Source of the DNA: Prorocentrum cordatum
Lineage: Eukaryota; Sar; Dinophyceae; Prorocentrales; Prorocentraceae
Reading direction: 5' to 3'
DNA: 64,000 bases
NCBI GenBank assembly: GCA_963575745.1
Contig: CAUYUJ010015837.1
Coordinates: 1,773,040 to 1,837,039 of the forward strand
Under the pieces are notes generated by a model, which worked only from the letters and a program-made list of their open reading frames with translations, was not told the DNA's origin and did not search any database. A program made the translations under genes and the position numbers. This document shows positions 1 to 10,457 of the stretch, one piece after another. The stretch's first letter is position 1, and every line of letters starts with the position of its first letter.

Positions 1-130
1 CCGCATAGCTCACTTCACACATCTTCCACCACATTGCATGCACCCCTAGCTTACACCGCATAGCATCTCCCCATATAAATTGCACCACTCACCTTCCACC
101 ACATAGCTTGCACCACATAGATTGTAACAC
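1..130. repeat. Degenerate short tandem repeat
   Basis: Variants of CCACATAGCTTGCACC recur several times in the first 130 bases (for example around 30-45, 50-65, 97-112 and 112-122). The array is cut by the window edge, so its true length is unknown. Confidence 0.5.
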
Positions 131-1750
131 CTGATATGCTCGAACACAATGCGTTGCCCCCCCGCTGGCTGGCACAGCTTGAGTGCGCATACTTTGTTGA
201 ACAATGAAGCGCGGGAGATGGTCGAAACACCATACTTTGAACCGCGTATTTGAGGAATGCAAGACAGCAACACGCAAACGTCGCCGTCGCTTCAGAGTGT
301 CCGACATCATATTGGAATTGGGCAACAATAGCGACCATTCTGGAAGAAGCGTGTGTAAAAAGCATATGGCAGCATCAACAGATGTGGCAATACGCAGCGC
401 TGGTAGAAAGCGCGCTTTCGATGAGAGCAGGCTACAGCCAGGTGTAGCACCAGGGCCACCGCATGCGACAAGGATGGGTAATTGCATTGGGCGTTGCTGC
501 GGGCGGGCGCGTTTGGCGGAGCGAAGTCGGAGATGGGCGAAGCGAGCTGCACCGCTGCACGAAATATCACATCCGAGTTGGGGTACTCATGCCCGTCATT
601 GTGCAGCACTGCGAGCTTCCGTGCATTAGGATGAGGATGCGAACGCGGATTTGGGAGCAGGAGGAGGAAGAAGAGGAGAAGCCGTTGTCACATCTTTGCT
701 GAATTGTCTAGGCCAACCTGGAAAAAGGAGTCACAGCTCAGGCTAGGTGAAGCAAGGCTCGTCGAGAAGACTGCGTAAACGCACGAAGCAATGTCTCAGT
801 GCACCTGTCCGGGGCAATGCTGGAGAAAACATACACGTTTCAAGCTTCAAGGTTTTTGATGTGAGTCGGCCGAGTCGCCTGGGCGGCAGCACGGGCCGAC
901 GACGAGAAGGGGAGAGGTCTGGCCAGCCTCAGGCTCCCGCGCCAGCGCCCAGGGCATCCCGCTGGGGAGATCCGCTCCCGGAGGAGCGCCTGGCAGTCGA
1001 TTTCTATTTCCCCAGATTTTCCTCACACTCCTCTGTTGTTTCACGTTGTGCATCTTGTTATGCCCTGTGCGAACGGCGTGTGTGGCCATCTGATCATCCT
1101 GGGCGTTTCTTCTCTTCTGGGGGCACCATCTCCGCAGTGCTGATGCTCGTCCACGCCTCACAAGACTGAATGCGCTCCCGTGTACGCTCTTCTCCGCACG
1201 CTGCGTTGACTCTTTCAGATAAGCTTGGAATATGCCTGTGCCAAGGTCCTTACAGCAGCTCGCTTCGACGCGGCGGCGACCCCAGCCCAGCCGTTAAAGG
1301 TTGAACGCAACCAATGGCCCGGAATCGGCCGGCATCGAAGGATCCGCTCTAATGGAAAAGCCGCTATCGGTCAAGGCCGAGCGCTTCACGCGGTGTCAGA
1401 ATCCGATGGCGACGACAACGCAGCGACGTCAGCTTGCCGCAGTCTAAGCATGCGGCATGCTAGGACGCAGGCATTGCCGCGCCGGCCGCTTCGGAGTCGA
1501 GGCCGGCCAGGTCGAGGTGGGGCGAGCCTGTCGCGGATCAGAAGGAGGACGCGGGGCGGGGAAGCGCGTCTTCTTGGATGTGTCGTCCAGGGCGAATTTG
1601 CTCTGACCTGGGCTTGGGGCACTTCAACAACGGCCTCGCATCTTCCATTGTGTTCCTTTGTGGCTCGCAGGATCCTTCGAACAAGTTATTAATCGCTTCG
1701 CTCATTCCGCCGGCCCGTATTGTGCCATCGCAGGCGTTTGCTTGCGCGTT
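131..1750. other. Intergenic stretch, no recognisable gene
   Basis: Several open frames exist, the longest on the plus strand at 204-629 (141 codons, rich in Arg) and 1225-1692. None shows a domain, a periodic repeat or convincing GC3 bias. I see no regulatory signal or RNA gene here. Confidence 0.5.
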
Positions 1751-1754
1751 CGTG

Positions 1755-2490
1755 GCCTCTTGGAGCCTCGGTGGGGCCGTTTGGGGCCTCTTGGCGCCTC
1801 TTTTTAGGCCTCTTGGAGGACTCGGGAGGCCTCCAGGGGGCCTCCTGAGCTCTCGTGACGGTCTCTTGGGGGGCTTTCGGCGGGCTCTTGGCGGTATTTG
1901 TTGGTCCTCTTGGGGCCTGGGGCCTGACGTTGTTGGTCCTCTTGGGGCCTCACGGGAGCTTATTGGGGCGTCTTGGGGGTGTCTTGGAGAGTCTCTTGGG
2001 GCCTCTTTCGGGGTCCTGGGCGCCTTCTGGGGCGGAGGGCTCGATTTTTCAGTTCTCGGTTCCCTTCTTGAGCCCCTCTTGGGCCCGTCTTGGGGCCTCT
2101 TGGTCCGCCTTGGGCAGCACTTGGGCCGTCTGGGGGGCGCTCTTGGGCCGCTCCGGGGCCGTCTTGGGAGCCTCGTGGGCCGTCTTGGAGCAGTCTTGAA
2201 GGCCTCTTGGGCCCTCTTGGAGCGTCCGGAAGCGAAAAGGCCAGAACGCAAAAAAACATAGAAAAAACAAATGAAAATCAACGATGTTGGCAACTTGGGG
2301 CCCTCTTCGGGGGCCTCTTGGAAGGCCCTTGGAGCGTCTTGGAGGCCTCTTGGGCTGTCTTGGGGCCATCTGGGGCGTCTTCGGGCGATCTTTGGCCGTC
2401 TCGGGCCTCTCTTGGACCGTCTAGAAAGCTTCAGGCCCTCTTGGACCGATCTGGAGCCCTCTTGGACTCCGAAACAGAACTCCGGCATCT
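1755..2490 (+). repeat. Module B array with module E (GGCCTCTTGGGG family)
   Basis: About 730 bases of imperfect 12-15 nt repeats around GGCCTCTTGGGGCC, TTGGGGCCGTC and similar. At about 2227-2255 the array is broken by module E, GGAAGCGAAAAGGCCAGAAC, followed by an A-rich stretch with AAAATCAACGATG. The same two modules occur together at 8045-8440, 20805-21135 and 49345-49715. The composition keeps both strands open, so the 316-codon minus-strand frame here is an artefact. Confidence 0.85.
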
Positions 2491-2497
2491 CTGGCCC

Positions 2498-2555
2498 GAC
2501 CTTGCCGGGACCTTGCCGAGGACTTGCCGGGGACTTGCCGGGACCTTGCCGGGGT
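2498..2555 (+). repeat. 11-bp tandem repeat ACCTTGCCGGG
   Basis: Five adjacent copies of GACCTTGCCGGG or its GACTTGCCGGG variant follow directly after the module B array. Confidence 0.8.
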
Positions 2556-2559
2556 ACTT

Positions 2560-3240
2560 TTCGTCCGGGTTCCCCCAGGGGCCGCCCCGCGCGCGCGAAC
2601 TAGAAATACTGTTAACCAGGTACCGGAGATCTTAGCACGCCCTGGCCCGTTGGGCCGGCGAATTACGCCGCTGAAGCCGCAGTTTCAAGTCAGAATGCCA
2701 GCAGACACGTTGTCACAGCAGAGATGTCGCAGGCATGTTTGGTCATTGATAGAGCAGCGAGCGTGGAGACATAAGTGCGTCTACAGACTTGTGTCGAGGA
2801 GGGAGAAACTCCAAAAACGGCGTCGCCCTCGCAAGATCGAGAGGCCGCCTTCTCCTCCTCGCCGGAGGCCGGCAGAAGTGAGCGGTGCGCCCCCCAGAGA
2901 TGGGCAAGGCCCCTGGGTGCAGGGATTCCTGACGGGGCTCTCCGCTTCCGTTCCCTTGAGGCTGCTCTCCTCCCCCTCCTGCTCCGCCGCTTCTCGAGCA
3001 CGGGCGCTGCTGGCGCACCCGTGTCCCGCCGGTGCCATCAGCGTCGGGCCGTGTCCGGCGCCGCAGGCCAAGATCGGAGTCGCGCGATGGCAGTTCTCTG
3101 GGTCAGGGGATCGTTCGCAAAAGGGTGCTCGCGGACTGCCCCAACTCAGGGTGTTCAAGGGCGTCGCGTTGCGATGTGCAGTCCTGCTTTTCCCACACGC
3201 GCCGCATGCTTACACGGTGTTGCTCTCTGCGCGTGTCGGC
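2560..3240. other. Intergenic stretch, no recognisable gene
   Basis: GC-rich, with overlapping open frames on both strands (for example 2775-4022 plus and 2781-3158 minus). None has a recognisable domain, and the plus frames run into simple repeats. Confidence 0.4.
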
Positions 3241-3245
3241 CTGGT

Positions 3246-3360
3246 CGCTCCCAGGCGCTCCCAGGCGCTCCCGGCACGCTCCCAAGCGCCCCCAGGCGCT
3301 CCCGGCACGCCCCCACGCGCTCCCAAGCGCTCCCACGTGTTCCTAGGCGCTCCCAGGCGC
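3246..3360 (+). repeat. 10-bp tandem repeat GCTCCCAGGC
   Basis: About eleven copies of a decamer, GCTCCCAGGC with variants such as GCTCCCGGCAC and GCCCCCACGC, in a continuous run. Confidence 0.85.
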
Positions 3361-3464
3361 TAAGTGAAAGCACTTCCCTCCTAAAAGTTGAAGCCGTTGC
3401 CGAATTCGTGTGCCAGAGGTGGGTAGAACCAACCACTGCCAGGAGTCACCATGCTCATTCGGAG

Positions 3465-3600
3465 GGCACCAACTATACACCAACACCGATCCTGGCCCAG
3501 GATCACCCTGGGCCCATGATCGGTGTATATGCCTTCTTGCCCAAGGCAGGAGGGCGTATACACCGATGGCCAGGATCGGTGTTGGTGTATAGTTGGTGCC
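3465..3600. mobile_element. Foldback element with 33-bp perfect terminal inverted repeats
   Basis: Bases 3465-3497 and 3568-3600 are exact reverse complements over 33 positions; the left arm begins GGCACCAACTATACACC. Between them lies a second, inner inverted pair, ATCGGTGTATATGCC against GGCGTATACACCGAT (one mismatch), so the 136 bases can form a long nested hairpin. It carries no open frame. It ends 13 bases before the spliced-leader relic at 3614. A foldback or MITE-like insertion is the simplest reading; a structured transcript end is the alternative. No convincing target duplication was found. Confidence 0.75.
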
Positions 3601-3613
3601 TTCCTACTCATGT

Positions 3614-3635
3614 TCCGCAGCCATTTTGGCTCGAG
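3614..3635 (+). other. Relic of the dinoflagellate spliced leader (dinoSL)
   Basis: The 22 bases match the dinoflagellate trans-spliced leader with two substitutions; the core GCCATTTTGGCTC is intact and the end reads GAG instead of AAG. No GT donor follows, so this is not an SL-RNA gene. It marks the 5' end of a retroposed mRNA whose coding part follows at 3940. Confidence 0.85.
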
Positions 3636-3766
3636 GGCCTGCGCCAGGCCGCGGGCCCGCGGGCCGTCGGCGAGGTACCCCCGCCGACAGCGCGGCGCCC
3701 GGCCGCGCCTCTCGCAGGTGGTCCGTGGCGGCCGGGGCGGCGGCCGCTCGCCGCGGACCCCGCCGG

Positions 3767-3936
3767 GAGGCCGCGGTGCGGAGGCGGGGCCCTCCTCCTC
3801 CTCCTCCTCCTCCTCCTCCTCCTCCTCCTCCTCCTCCTCCTCCTCCTCCTCCTCCTCCCTCTCCTCCTCCTCCTCCTCCTCCTCCTCCTCCTCCTCCCTC
3901 TCCTCCGCCGAGAGGCCGCGGTGCGGAGGCGGGGCC
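3767..3936 (+). repeat. (TCC)n tract bracketed by a 25-bp direct repeat
   Basis: A 120-base run of TCC, interrupted by CTC in two places, lies between two identical 25-bp copies (3767-3791 and 3912-3936, beginning GAGGCCGCGGTGCGG). The tract sits in the presumed 5' leader of the PH-domain gene. In the upstream-extended frame it would encode poly-Ser. Confidence 0.9.
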
Positions 3937-3939
3937 GCG

Positions 3940-4776
3940 ATGGCGCAGGCACGGATGGACAGATCAGCTACGGGCAGTGGTCGCGTGCATCTTCCCTGCG
4001 AGGACCTCCTCAAGAGAGATGACGGTCAGGCGCGCCACCTCTGGGAGTGCGACACCCGCAGCAGCCAGGGCGGCCTGAACTGCGAGAGGCCGGTCTGGGT
4101 CCGTGCAGATAGCACGTCCGTCGGCACCCCGCAGACTTGGCTCAGCGAGCGTTGGTGGGATCTGGCGTCTCCAGAGGCAGGTGCCCCGAAGGAGAACGTG
4201 CCTCTCGAGGCCCTGGCGATACTGGCCAGGACTGGCGCTGCTCCTGGCTGGGTGCAGCCGAGCTGCAGGCAGGGTGGTCCCCAGTCTTGGCGGCGGCGAA
4301 TGTACCGTAGCCCCTGCGAGGCAGCGGCGCCTCCCCGCGTGCGCACGGCCGCGGAGGCCGCTGGGTCTGGGCAGGTGATCCTCTGTGGTCCTCTGCAGCG
4401 GCGTGTATTGGGATTTTGTTGGTGCTGGCGGTGGTGCGTGCTCGAGCCAGCCGCCCTACACGTCTACAGGAGCGAGGCCCGCAGGAGGGAGGCGCCGGGC
4501 CAGCCGCTCGAGAGCATCGAGGTCGGCCGCATCTTCGCGTCGCCGGAGGGCGGCGCTGGCTTCCAGCACACCTTTCGGTGTGCGGACCGTACCACGTTGC
4601 GTTCGCTGGCAGCTTTCCGAGCCGGTGTGGGCGACATCTGGGAAGAGATTGCCGCGGCCCGCCTCTGGGTGGACCTGCTCAACACGGCCGCCCGGATAGC
4701 GTGCAACCCCCAGGCGGAGCCGAGCACGACGAAGATCTCGGGGATCCTCTGGCACGAGGCCATCCTCGGGGCTTGA
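3940..4776 (+). CDS. PH-domain protein, retroposed intronless gene
   Basis: Encodes 278 residues. Residues about 145-255 fit a pleckstrin homology domain: a basic patch before RWCVLEPAALHVYRS, an IEV strand, an F/L-rich core around 208-226 and the C-terminal helix with its conserved Trp (RLWVDLLNTA, W243). PH domains usually bind phosphoinositides or protein partners at membranes, so a membrane-recruited role is inferred. Residues 1-140 show no known domain. The start is the first in-frame ATG after the leader relic at 3614; the frame is open upstream to 3523 but that part predates the relic and includes the TCC tract. Codons are strongly GC3-biased. No intron is apparent, as expected for a processed copy. 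No poly(A) trace was seen. Whether it is expressed is unknown. Confidence 0.7.
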   Translation: MAQARMDRSATGSGRVHLPCEDLLKRDDGQARHLWECDTRSSQGGLNCERPVWVRADSTSVGTPQTWLSERWWDLASPEAGAPKENVPLEALAILARTGAAPGWVQPSCRQGGPQSWRRRMYRSPCEAAAPPRVRTAAEAAGSGQVILCGPLQRRVLGFCWCWRWCVLEPAALHVYRSEARRREAPGQPLESIEVGRIFASPEGGAGFQHTFRCADRTTLRSLAAFRAGVGDIWEEIAAARLWVDLLNTAARIACNPQAEPSTTKISGILWHEAILGA

Positions 4777-6175
4777 GGCAGCCTCTGGGCCGGAGCGCAA
4801 GCCGCAAGAGTGGCCCCTGGGCCAGCGCGTTTGCCGCGGGTCAGCCTTGGAGGAGGAGGAGGAGAGAGGGGTTCAGCGAGAAGTGATGATGGCGAGTTGC
4901 AGGTATGAGAGGCTCGCGTGCCTTGAATCGCCAGCCAATCCTTTCTGGAAGGCTCGGCCACGGCAAGCGTCAGAGACAGTCATCGTAGTTGTGGCTCATC
5001 TGTTTGGAGATTTATTTTCCGACATCTTGAATGTGTTTCAAGGTGTGATGCAGTGGTTGAATACCAATTTACCGATCCAGGTGATTTTCAAGCTTAATTT
5101 TCATTCAGATGTCCCGCGTTCATGCGGGCTCGAAGCTTAACTCTGACCGTACATCGTTTAAGCTCCGTGTTCGTCCAGCACGGCCCCGTCTCAGGAGACT
5201 CGCGCAATTCTGTAGAACCGAGTAGAGGAGGATGTGTGTGGCATGCCAGAGCGCCAGCGAGGGGCAAGCAGGGTGTGCACTCGTGCTCTTCCGAGACGAT
5301 CCTGCGGTGAACGCAGACGGCCAAGTTTCACACCTAGCAGGCAGAATTAGTTGCGATTCGATCGCGAATGCCTTGCCGTTGCACGGGGCAGGTTGCGATA
5401 GGTGGGGCGAGGCACTGGAGGACGAGGAGGCGGAGGAAGGATTGGTCCAGAGGGCGGCGGGATACGACTGGAGATCCCAACGTCGTTGGCTGCGCTTGGG
5501 CGCGCGCGGCGACGACTCCACGATTGGCAAATGCCCCAGACGACTCCGCGTGCGCAGGTATTTTTAAGGCGCTTGGCGCCGGACGACTGCGCCGTTAAGG
5601 CGCGTCCAATGTCGGCCTGAGTGGAGCTCGGGTCGGTTTGGGCGTACGCGCGTCGTGCGCGTCACCCGTGTCGTGCCTGCTTGCGACGGGAGCCGCTGCT
5701 TACTTTCGGCGACTCTGTGAACTATGGAACCCGCCGTTCACTCCCTCTTCACAGGCTTTGGATGCGTCTCGCTCGACCAGGTGACTTTTTGATTTGCTTG
5801 GACGAACGCGTGCAGCTACCTTGTGCGATTATAATCCTAGGTCCAGCTCGTATTTCGGTGGTTCTGGAGCACGCCATTGTTTCCGATCTCAGTCACCATT
5901 GTCTGTTAATCTCGGTGGGATGGTGCGCTGGATTGGCCCGTTTTGGGTGTGCGCAGGGTCCCTGGCTGCCTGATCAGGTGTTTTCGTTCCCCTGCTCTTG
6001 CCTTCTGTTGAAGTACGATCTAAGTCCACAGGAGGCTGTGTCTCCTGCGCAGAACGCTGGCAGGCACCAGCGGCGCAACACCTGTTTGGTGAAGTGCCCC
6101 GTTCAGTAGACCGTGATCCTGGCTCGCGCGCTCGTTTTTCAATATGCCGCTCTTCTGAGACGAGCATGAAGCAAT
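4777..6175. other. Intergenic stretch, no recognisable gene
   Basis: The first 100 bases are probably the 3' untranslated part of the PH-domain gene. Open frames at 5120-5530 (minus) and 5621-6109 (plus, 162 codons) have no recognisable domain. No repeat larger than short GGA runs is visible. Confidence 0.4.
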
Positions 6176-6178
6176 TCT

Positions 6179-6616
6179 AGACGCTTCGCGTATCCCCACC
6201 AGCCCGTCCAGAAACGACGCCCAGGCGAGTAGAGGGTCGTCCTGAGGGGCGTTTCGGCGTCTTGGGTGCCTCGGGGGGGCCTCTGTGGGCCGTTCAGGAT
6301 CCTCTTTGGGGCCTCCTGGGGGCCTCTTGGGGCCTCTTGGGGCCATCTTGGGGCCTTTGGGGGCCTCCTGGGCGCTTCTTGGGGCCATCTTTGCCCCCTC
6401 AGGAGGGCAACATAGAGCCAAAATCTCAGTAAAATCAATGATTTTGGCTTCCTCGCCGAGGCCGTTTTGGACGCTCTGACCGCTCGCGCCCCCCCCCCCC
6501 GTCCAGGTCCACGGGGAGGGGGTAGGGGGAGGGGTAAACCCCTCCCCTAAGGGAAAGAGGGAGGGGTGGAAGAGGAAACGCCTTAAGCCACCGACGCCCA
6601 GAGGGCTGGTGGGATT
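6179..6616 (+). repeat. Composite dispersed element, copy 1 (A-B-C-D)
   Basis: Module A at 6179-6222 contains TTCGCGTATCCCCACCAG. Module B (GGCCTCTTGGGGCC repeats) covers about 6245-6400. Module C at about 6434-6470 contains AAAATCAATGATTTTGGC and then GCCGAGGCCGT. Module D at 6500-6616 contains GTCCAGGTC, the palindromic core GGGGTAAACCCCTCCCC and the end CGCCCAGAGGGCTGGTGGGA. The same modules in the same order occur at 49097-50052. Confidence 0.8.
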
Positions 6617-6639
6617 GCCTCGATCAGGGAAGTGGACAG

Positions 6640-7220
6640 CACACAGAGGAAGCCAGTATGAGACATCTTGGGATTTCTTGAGCCATCTTGGAGGTCATTT
6701 TGGGCTCTCCGAGGCGCTCTTGGAGTCATCTTAATCAGTGCCCCCCCCCCCAAGAGGCCAACATGTGGCTAAAACCTTAGTGCAAACAATGGTTTGACAT
6801 TATCGCCGAGGCCTCTGTGCCTCTGGGGGGTCTCTTGGGGCCTCTTGGGGGTCTCTTGGGGGCCTCCTGGGGGCCTCTCGGGGGGCCTCTTGGGGCCATT
6901 TTGGGGCCATCCTGCGGCCTCTTGGGGCATCCTGGGGGCCTCTTGCGGCCATCGTGGGGGAAATCGATCAAAGAAGAGGGGAGCTCTAATTAGCGCTGCC
7001 CCCTCAGAAGGCCAAAATGGGGCCGAAACCATAGTAAACTCAATGATTTTGGCTTCCTCGCCGAGGCCGTGTTGGACCCCTGACCGCTCCCCGCCCCTCC
7101 TGTCCAGGTCAGTGGGGAGGGGGTAGGGGCAGGGGTAAACCCCTCCCCGAAGGGGAAGAGGGATGGGTGGAAGAGGAAACGCCCTAAACCACCGACGCCC
7201 AGAGGGCTGGTGGGATTGCA
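6640..7220 (+). repeat. Composite dispersed element, copy 2 (B-C-D)
   Basis: Module B repeats cover about 6660-6960, module C is at about 7035-7075 (TCAATGATTTTGGCTTCC) and module D at 7100-7217. C and D are very close to copy 1, differing mainly by short indels, so the two copies lie in direct tandem. Module A is missing here. Confidence 0.8.
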
Positions 7221-8040
7221 CCAGCGTTGCGCCAACTCTGTGCTTTGGAGACTCGCTGTCAACGTCTCTGAATTGGGCCGCAATGCTTGAGTTGAAAAAG
7301 TCACCATGTTCATCTCCTCCAAGGGCTTTGTGGCCGCGCTAGTGTGGTAGCGGTGACAGGCCCTCAGCTCACACAGTTCTGTTGCGAGCAATCCACGGCC
7401 GATGCGTCAACCCTCAAAGCTACTTGGCTTCGGGCTGGGATGGACGCGACGCAGCTCTCTTACAATTCTGTCCAGCCATCGCAGCCCGACCAATGAAGAG
7501 AAATGGAAGAGGCCCCTGGAAGTCCCTCGTGAAGCCCCCACGAAGCCTCCGAGAGGCAACCGAGAGGCATCCCAAGAGAACCAGAAGGGGCATCCAACAA
7601 GCCTCCAACCCACGACCAAGGTACAGTGGCGGGATACAGACGGAACGTCGGTGAGGGCATATTCTGTCGAGCATTGCCTTGCAACTACCCTGCCACTGTC
7701 TCTGCTCCAAGGTAGGTTCACACGATAGCTCAAGGGAAACGACCGCCTCTAACCACCTTCTTAGGCCCTCGCGAGTACGCAGGCAAGTGCCAGCGATGAT
7801 ACAGTATCGGCCAGTGGAATGAGCAAAGCGATCCGACGCTCAATCGGGCACGGCGTGTGAGATCCCCGCGTCGTGGTCTGCAAGGACTGTTGTTGCTGAG
7901 TCTTCTGACCGACGCACTTCTCGCATTGCGAAGGCCTTGCGGCCAGTGCCGCCGACCCTGAAGGGGGACGACGACGAAAACGACAACGGCGGCGGCGACG
8001 ACGACGACACTGACGTGGGCCAGGGTCATCGGGGATGCTT
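7221..8040. other. Intergenic stretch with a reverse module B fragment
   Basis: Bases about 7500-7615 are a degenerate module B in reverse orientation. Bases about 7960-8010 are GACGACGAC-like. No gene is recognised. Confidence 0.4.
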
Positions 8041-8044
8041 CCTC

Positions 8045-8640
8045 TGGGGATGAATTCTGAGGCCTCTTGTGAGCATTTCGGGAGCCTCTTGGAAGACTCT
8101 TGGGGGCCTCTTCGGGCTTCCTGGGAACCTCTTGTGGGTCTCCTGGGCCTCTTGCGAACCTCTTGGGGCCTCCTTGGAGCCTCTCGGGCCTGAGGGCTCG
8201 AACTGTCCGTTCGGGTCCCCGTCTGAACACGCTCTTGGAGCCGCCTTGGGGGCCTCTTGGGTCGTCCTGGAGGCGTTTTGGGTTTTTGGATTTGTTTGAA
8301 CTGTTTTGAAGCCCTCTTGGAGGCCTCTTGGGCAGTCTTGGGGCGATCTTGGGGGCCTCTTGGGCCGTCTTGGAGCGGCGGGAAGCGGAAAAGGCGAGAA
8401 CACCCAAATCTTTTATTCTCTAGAACAAAAAAATTAAAGAGCATGAATGAATTTTGCCCGTTAGGGCCCTCTCGGGAGTGCTCTCGGAGGCTTCTTGGCG
8501 CGTCTAGGAGTCTTCCTGGGCAGTCTGGAGGGCGTGAAGGCGTTTTGGACCGCTCGTTTGGCGAATGTGGGCCCTCTTGGACTGTCTCGGGGGCCTCTTG
8601 GGGCACTCTTGGCCTGTCTTGGTACTTTCCGAGGCCCAGG
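8045..8640 (+). repeat. Module B array with module E
   Basis: Repeats of GGCCTCTTGGGGGCC type, broken at about 8375-8440 by module E (GGAAGCGGAAAAGGCGAGAA) and an A-rich stretch, then continuing to 8640. Same internal order as at 1755-2490. Confidence 0.8.
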
Positions 8641-9590
8641 ACCCCAAGGGGGGGATGCGTATCTGACCCCCCCCCCCCCGGGACCCCCTGGTGACCCTCC
8701 CCCCCGACGGGGGAGGGATCAAAGGGAAGGGCTTCCTTTCGACTATTTCTCTCTCGCTGACGGGCTTGAGGAGGAGGGCGCAGGGACAGGGGACGACGGA
8801 GACGACGATTGACGGAGACGACGACTCGAACAGACACGCCCCTCACACACGCCGACAGCGCCGGCTGATTTTTTTTAGTCGAACCTAGGACAGAAGTACA
8901 TCCTTCAAGAACATGAGACCCTCCGTCGGCCAAAACACAGAGCATCCAAGAGTACCCTCCCCAGGATACACAAGGACATCCAACAGACACGACGAACACC
9001 AGGGTACCCTACCTACCTCGATCTGACACCTCGGTCCGACGGTACTCCTTCCTCAGAGCCCTAGAAGCCCCAGCCCTAGAAGCCCCTCTTCTTGGCATCG
9101 CTCGGATATGTGCACGTTTCTTTGCGAGGGCCGCCGAGAAGCATATCGAATCATCTTGCGAGCAGGCACACACGGAGTCAAGACATGCACGGGGAATGGA
9201 CGTCCGAGCGAGGGCCCCTCCTGGGGACCTCCCCGCGGCCTGCCCGCTTCCGCTGACCCGAGGGCGCCCTGGCTGCGTCGTGGGCCTCCGCCGCCCGCCC
9301 CTCTGCCCCCAGAAGTCCAGCACGTCCTCGCACCGGGGACTTCCAGACGCCTCAGGACACCACTCGGGGCCGCACGTGGACGACAAGGGCGAACCCTGCG
9401 GCGCAAGATGCCCCCCCCCCCGGACCCCCGGACTCGGTATGGAGGGTGCGGCAGTGGAGAGGGCACGGGTGGAGAGAAATACTCGAACCCCCACAACCAC
9501 AACCCATGCTAAAATCAACACTGCTTTCGGGGGCGGGGTGGTGATGAACGTCCCCCTCAAGTGTGTGAGGGTTAGAATATGGTTGTCCAT
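8641..9590. other. Intergenic stretch, no recognisable gene
   Basis: Contains C homopolymers at about 8668-8683 and 9410-9422, each followed by a purine-rich block that is loosely like module D but too diverged to assign. The overlapping frames of about 150 codons have no recognised domain. Confidence 0.4.
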
Positions 9591-9594
9591 GTAC

Positions 9595-9850
9595 TGGACC
9601 TCTCCGGAGGCCCTCCTGGGCTTTCGTGGGGCCCTATTGGGCCGTCCCGAAGCCTTCAGAAGGCCTTTTCAAAGCAGGTGGAGCCGAGAACCCGAAGAAT
9701 CTTAAACCTTCAGAAGCCCAATGGATTTGACGGTGTTGGCCGTCTCGGGTGTTTATTTCCGCTTCTTGGAGGTCTCGTGGAGCTTCTCGTGACATTCTTG
9801 GGGCCGCGTCGGTCACCTTGGAGATATCTTGGAGACGTTTTGGGCCGTCC
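9595..9850 (+). repeat. Diverged module B array
   Basis: GGCCCTATTGGGCCGTC, CTTGGAGGTCTCG and related units, with an element E-like interruption around 9680-9735. More diverged than the arrays at 1755 and 8045. Confidence 0.6.
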
Positions 9851-10320
9851 TCGAGGCATCGGACCTCGTGGACGCCCCTCTACGGGGTCAAAATTAATGT
9901 CACGACCTGTCTTGTTGTGGTTTCGCCATCCGCTTTCGACACTTTTGGATGCTCTTTCGAGCTGCTTTTGGGTCCCTTTTGGTTGTTGCACATTTCCTGT
10001 CCCTCTGGGGCCGTATTCGATACCTCTGCACGTGGCCTTCTCTTGCTTCCACCACGCCTCCCAAAGCTTGTTCATCCAATGTGGTTACTTTTGCATCAAG
10101 GTGTCTGTACCCTCAGGGGCGTTCAATCTGTCAATGTGGTCGTCGCCGAGTTGTTCGTAGTCATCGCCGTCGCCGTCGTCGTCCATGTCTTCGTGGTCGT
10201 CATCGCCCTATTTAGTTCCAATCCCCTAACAAGCCCCTCGCAATCACGTCAACGTCACCCTCCTCGCACCTCACGTGCATTCCTGCCCTTCCTCCTTGTC
10301 AACCTCCCCCTCTAGCTGCT
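9851..10320. other. Intergenic stretch, no recognisable gene
   Basis: Less GC-rich than its surroundings. GTCGTC-type trinucleotides occur around 10155-10205. No gene or element is recognised. Confidence 0.4.
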
Positions 10321-10321
10321 G

Positions 10322-10426
10322 CGGGTCCTCCTCTCCTCCTCCTCCTCCTGCTCCTCCTCCTCCTCCTTCTGCTGCTCCTCCTCCTCCTCCTTCTCCTCCT
10401 CCTCCTCCTCTTCCTCCTCCTCCCCA
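10322..10426 (+). repeat. (TCC)n tract upstream of the second spliced-leader relic
   Basis: About 100 bases of CTCCTC repeats with a few CTG and TTC interruptions, ending against the relic at 10427. It creates poly-Ser, poly-Gly and poly-Glu frames that are not genes. Confidence 0.85.
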
Positions 10427-10448
10427 TCCGTAGCAGTTTTGGCTCAAG
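10427..10448 (+). other. Relic of the dinoflagellate spliced leader (dinoSL)
   Basis: Twenty of 22 bases match the leader: CCGTAGC, then AG in place of CA, then TTTTGGCTCAAG intact. It is followed by GCGAGC, not a GT donor, so it is not an SL-RNA gene. An in-frame ATG lies nine bases after it. Confidence 0.85.
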
Positions 10449-10457
10449 CGAGCAGGG

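Noticed and set aside
1538-2488. 316-codon minus-strand frame rich in Arg, Pro and Lys
   Set aside because: It translates module B repeats. Similar peptides appear wherever B occurs, in different frames, so no frame is favoured.
6414-6425. Possible reverse spliced-leader relic, GAGCCAAAAT
   Set aside because: Only ten bases match and the rest of the leader is absent; it belongs to the conserved C module region.
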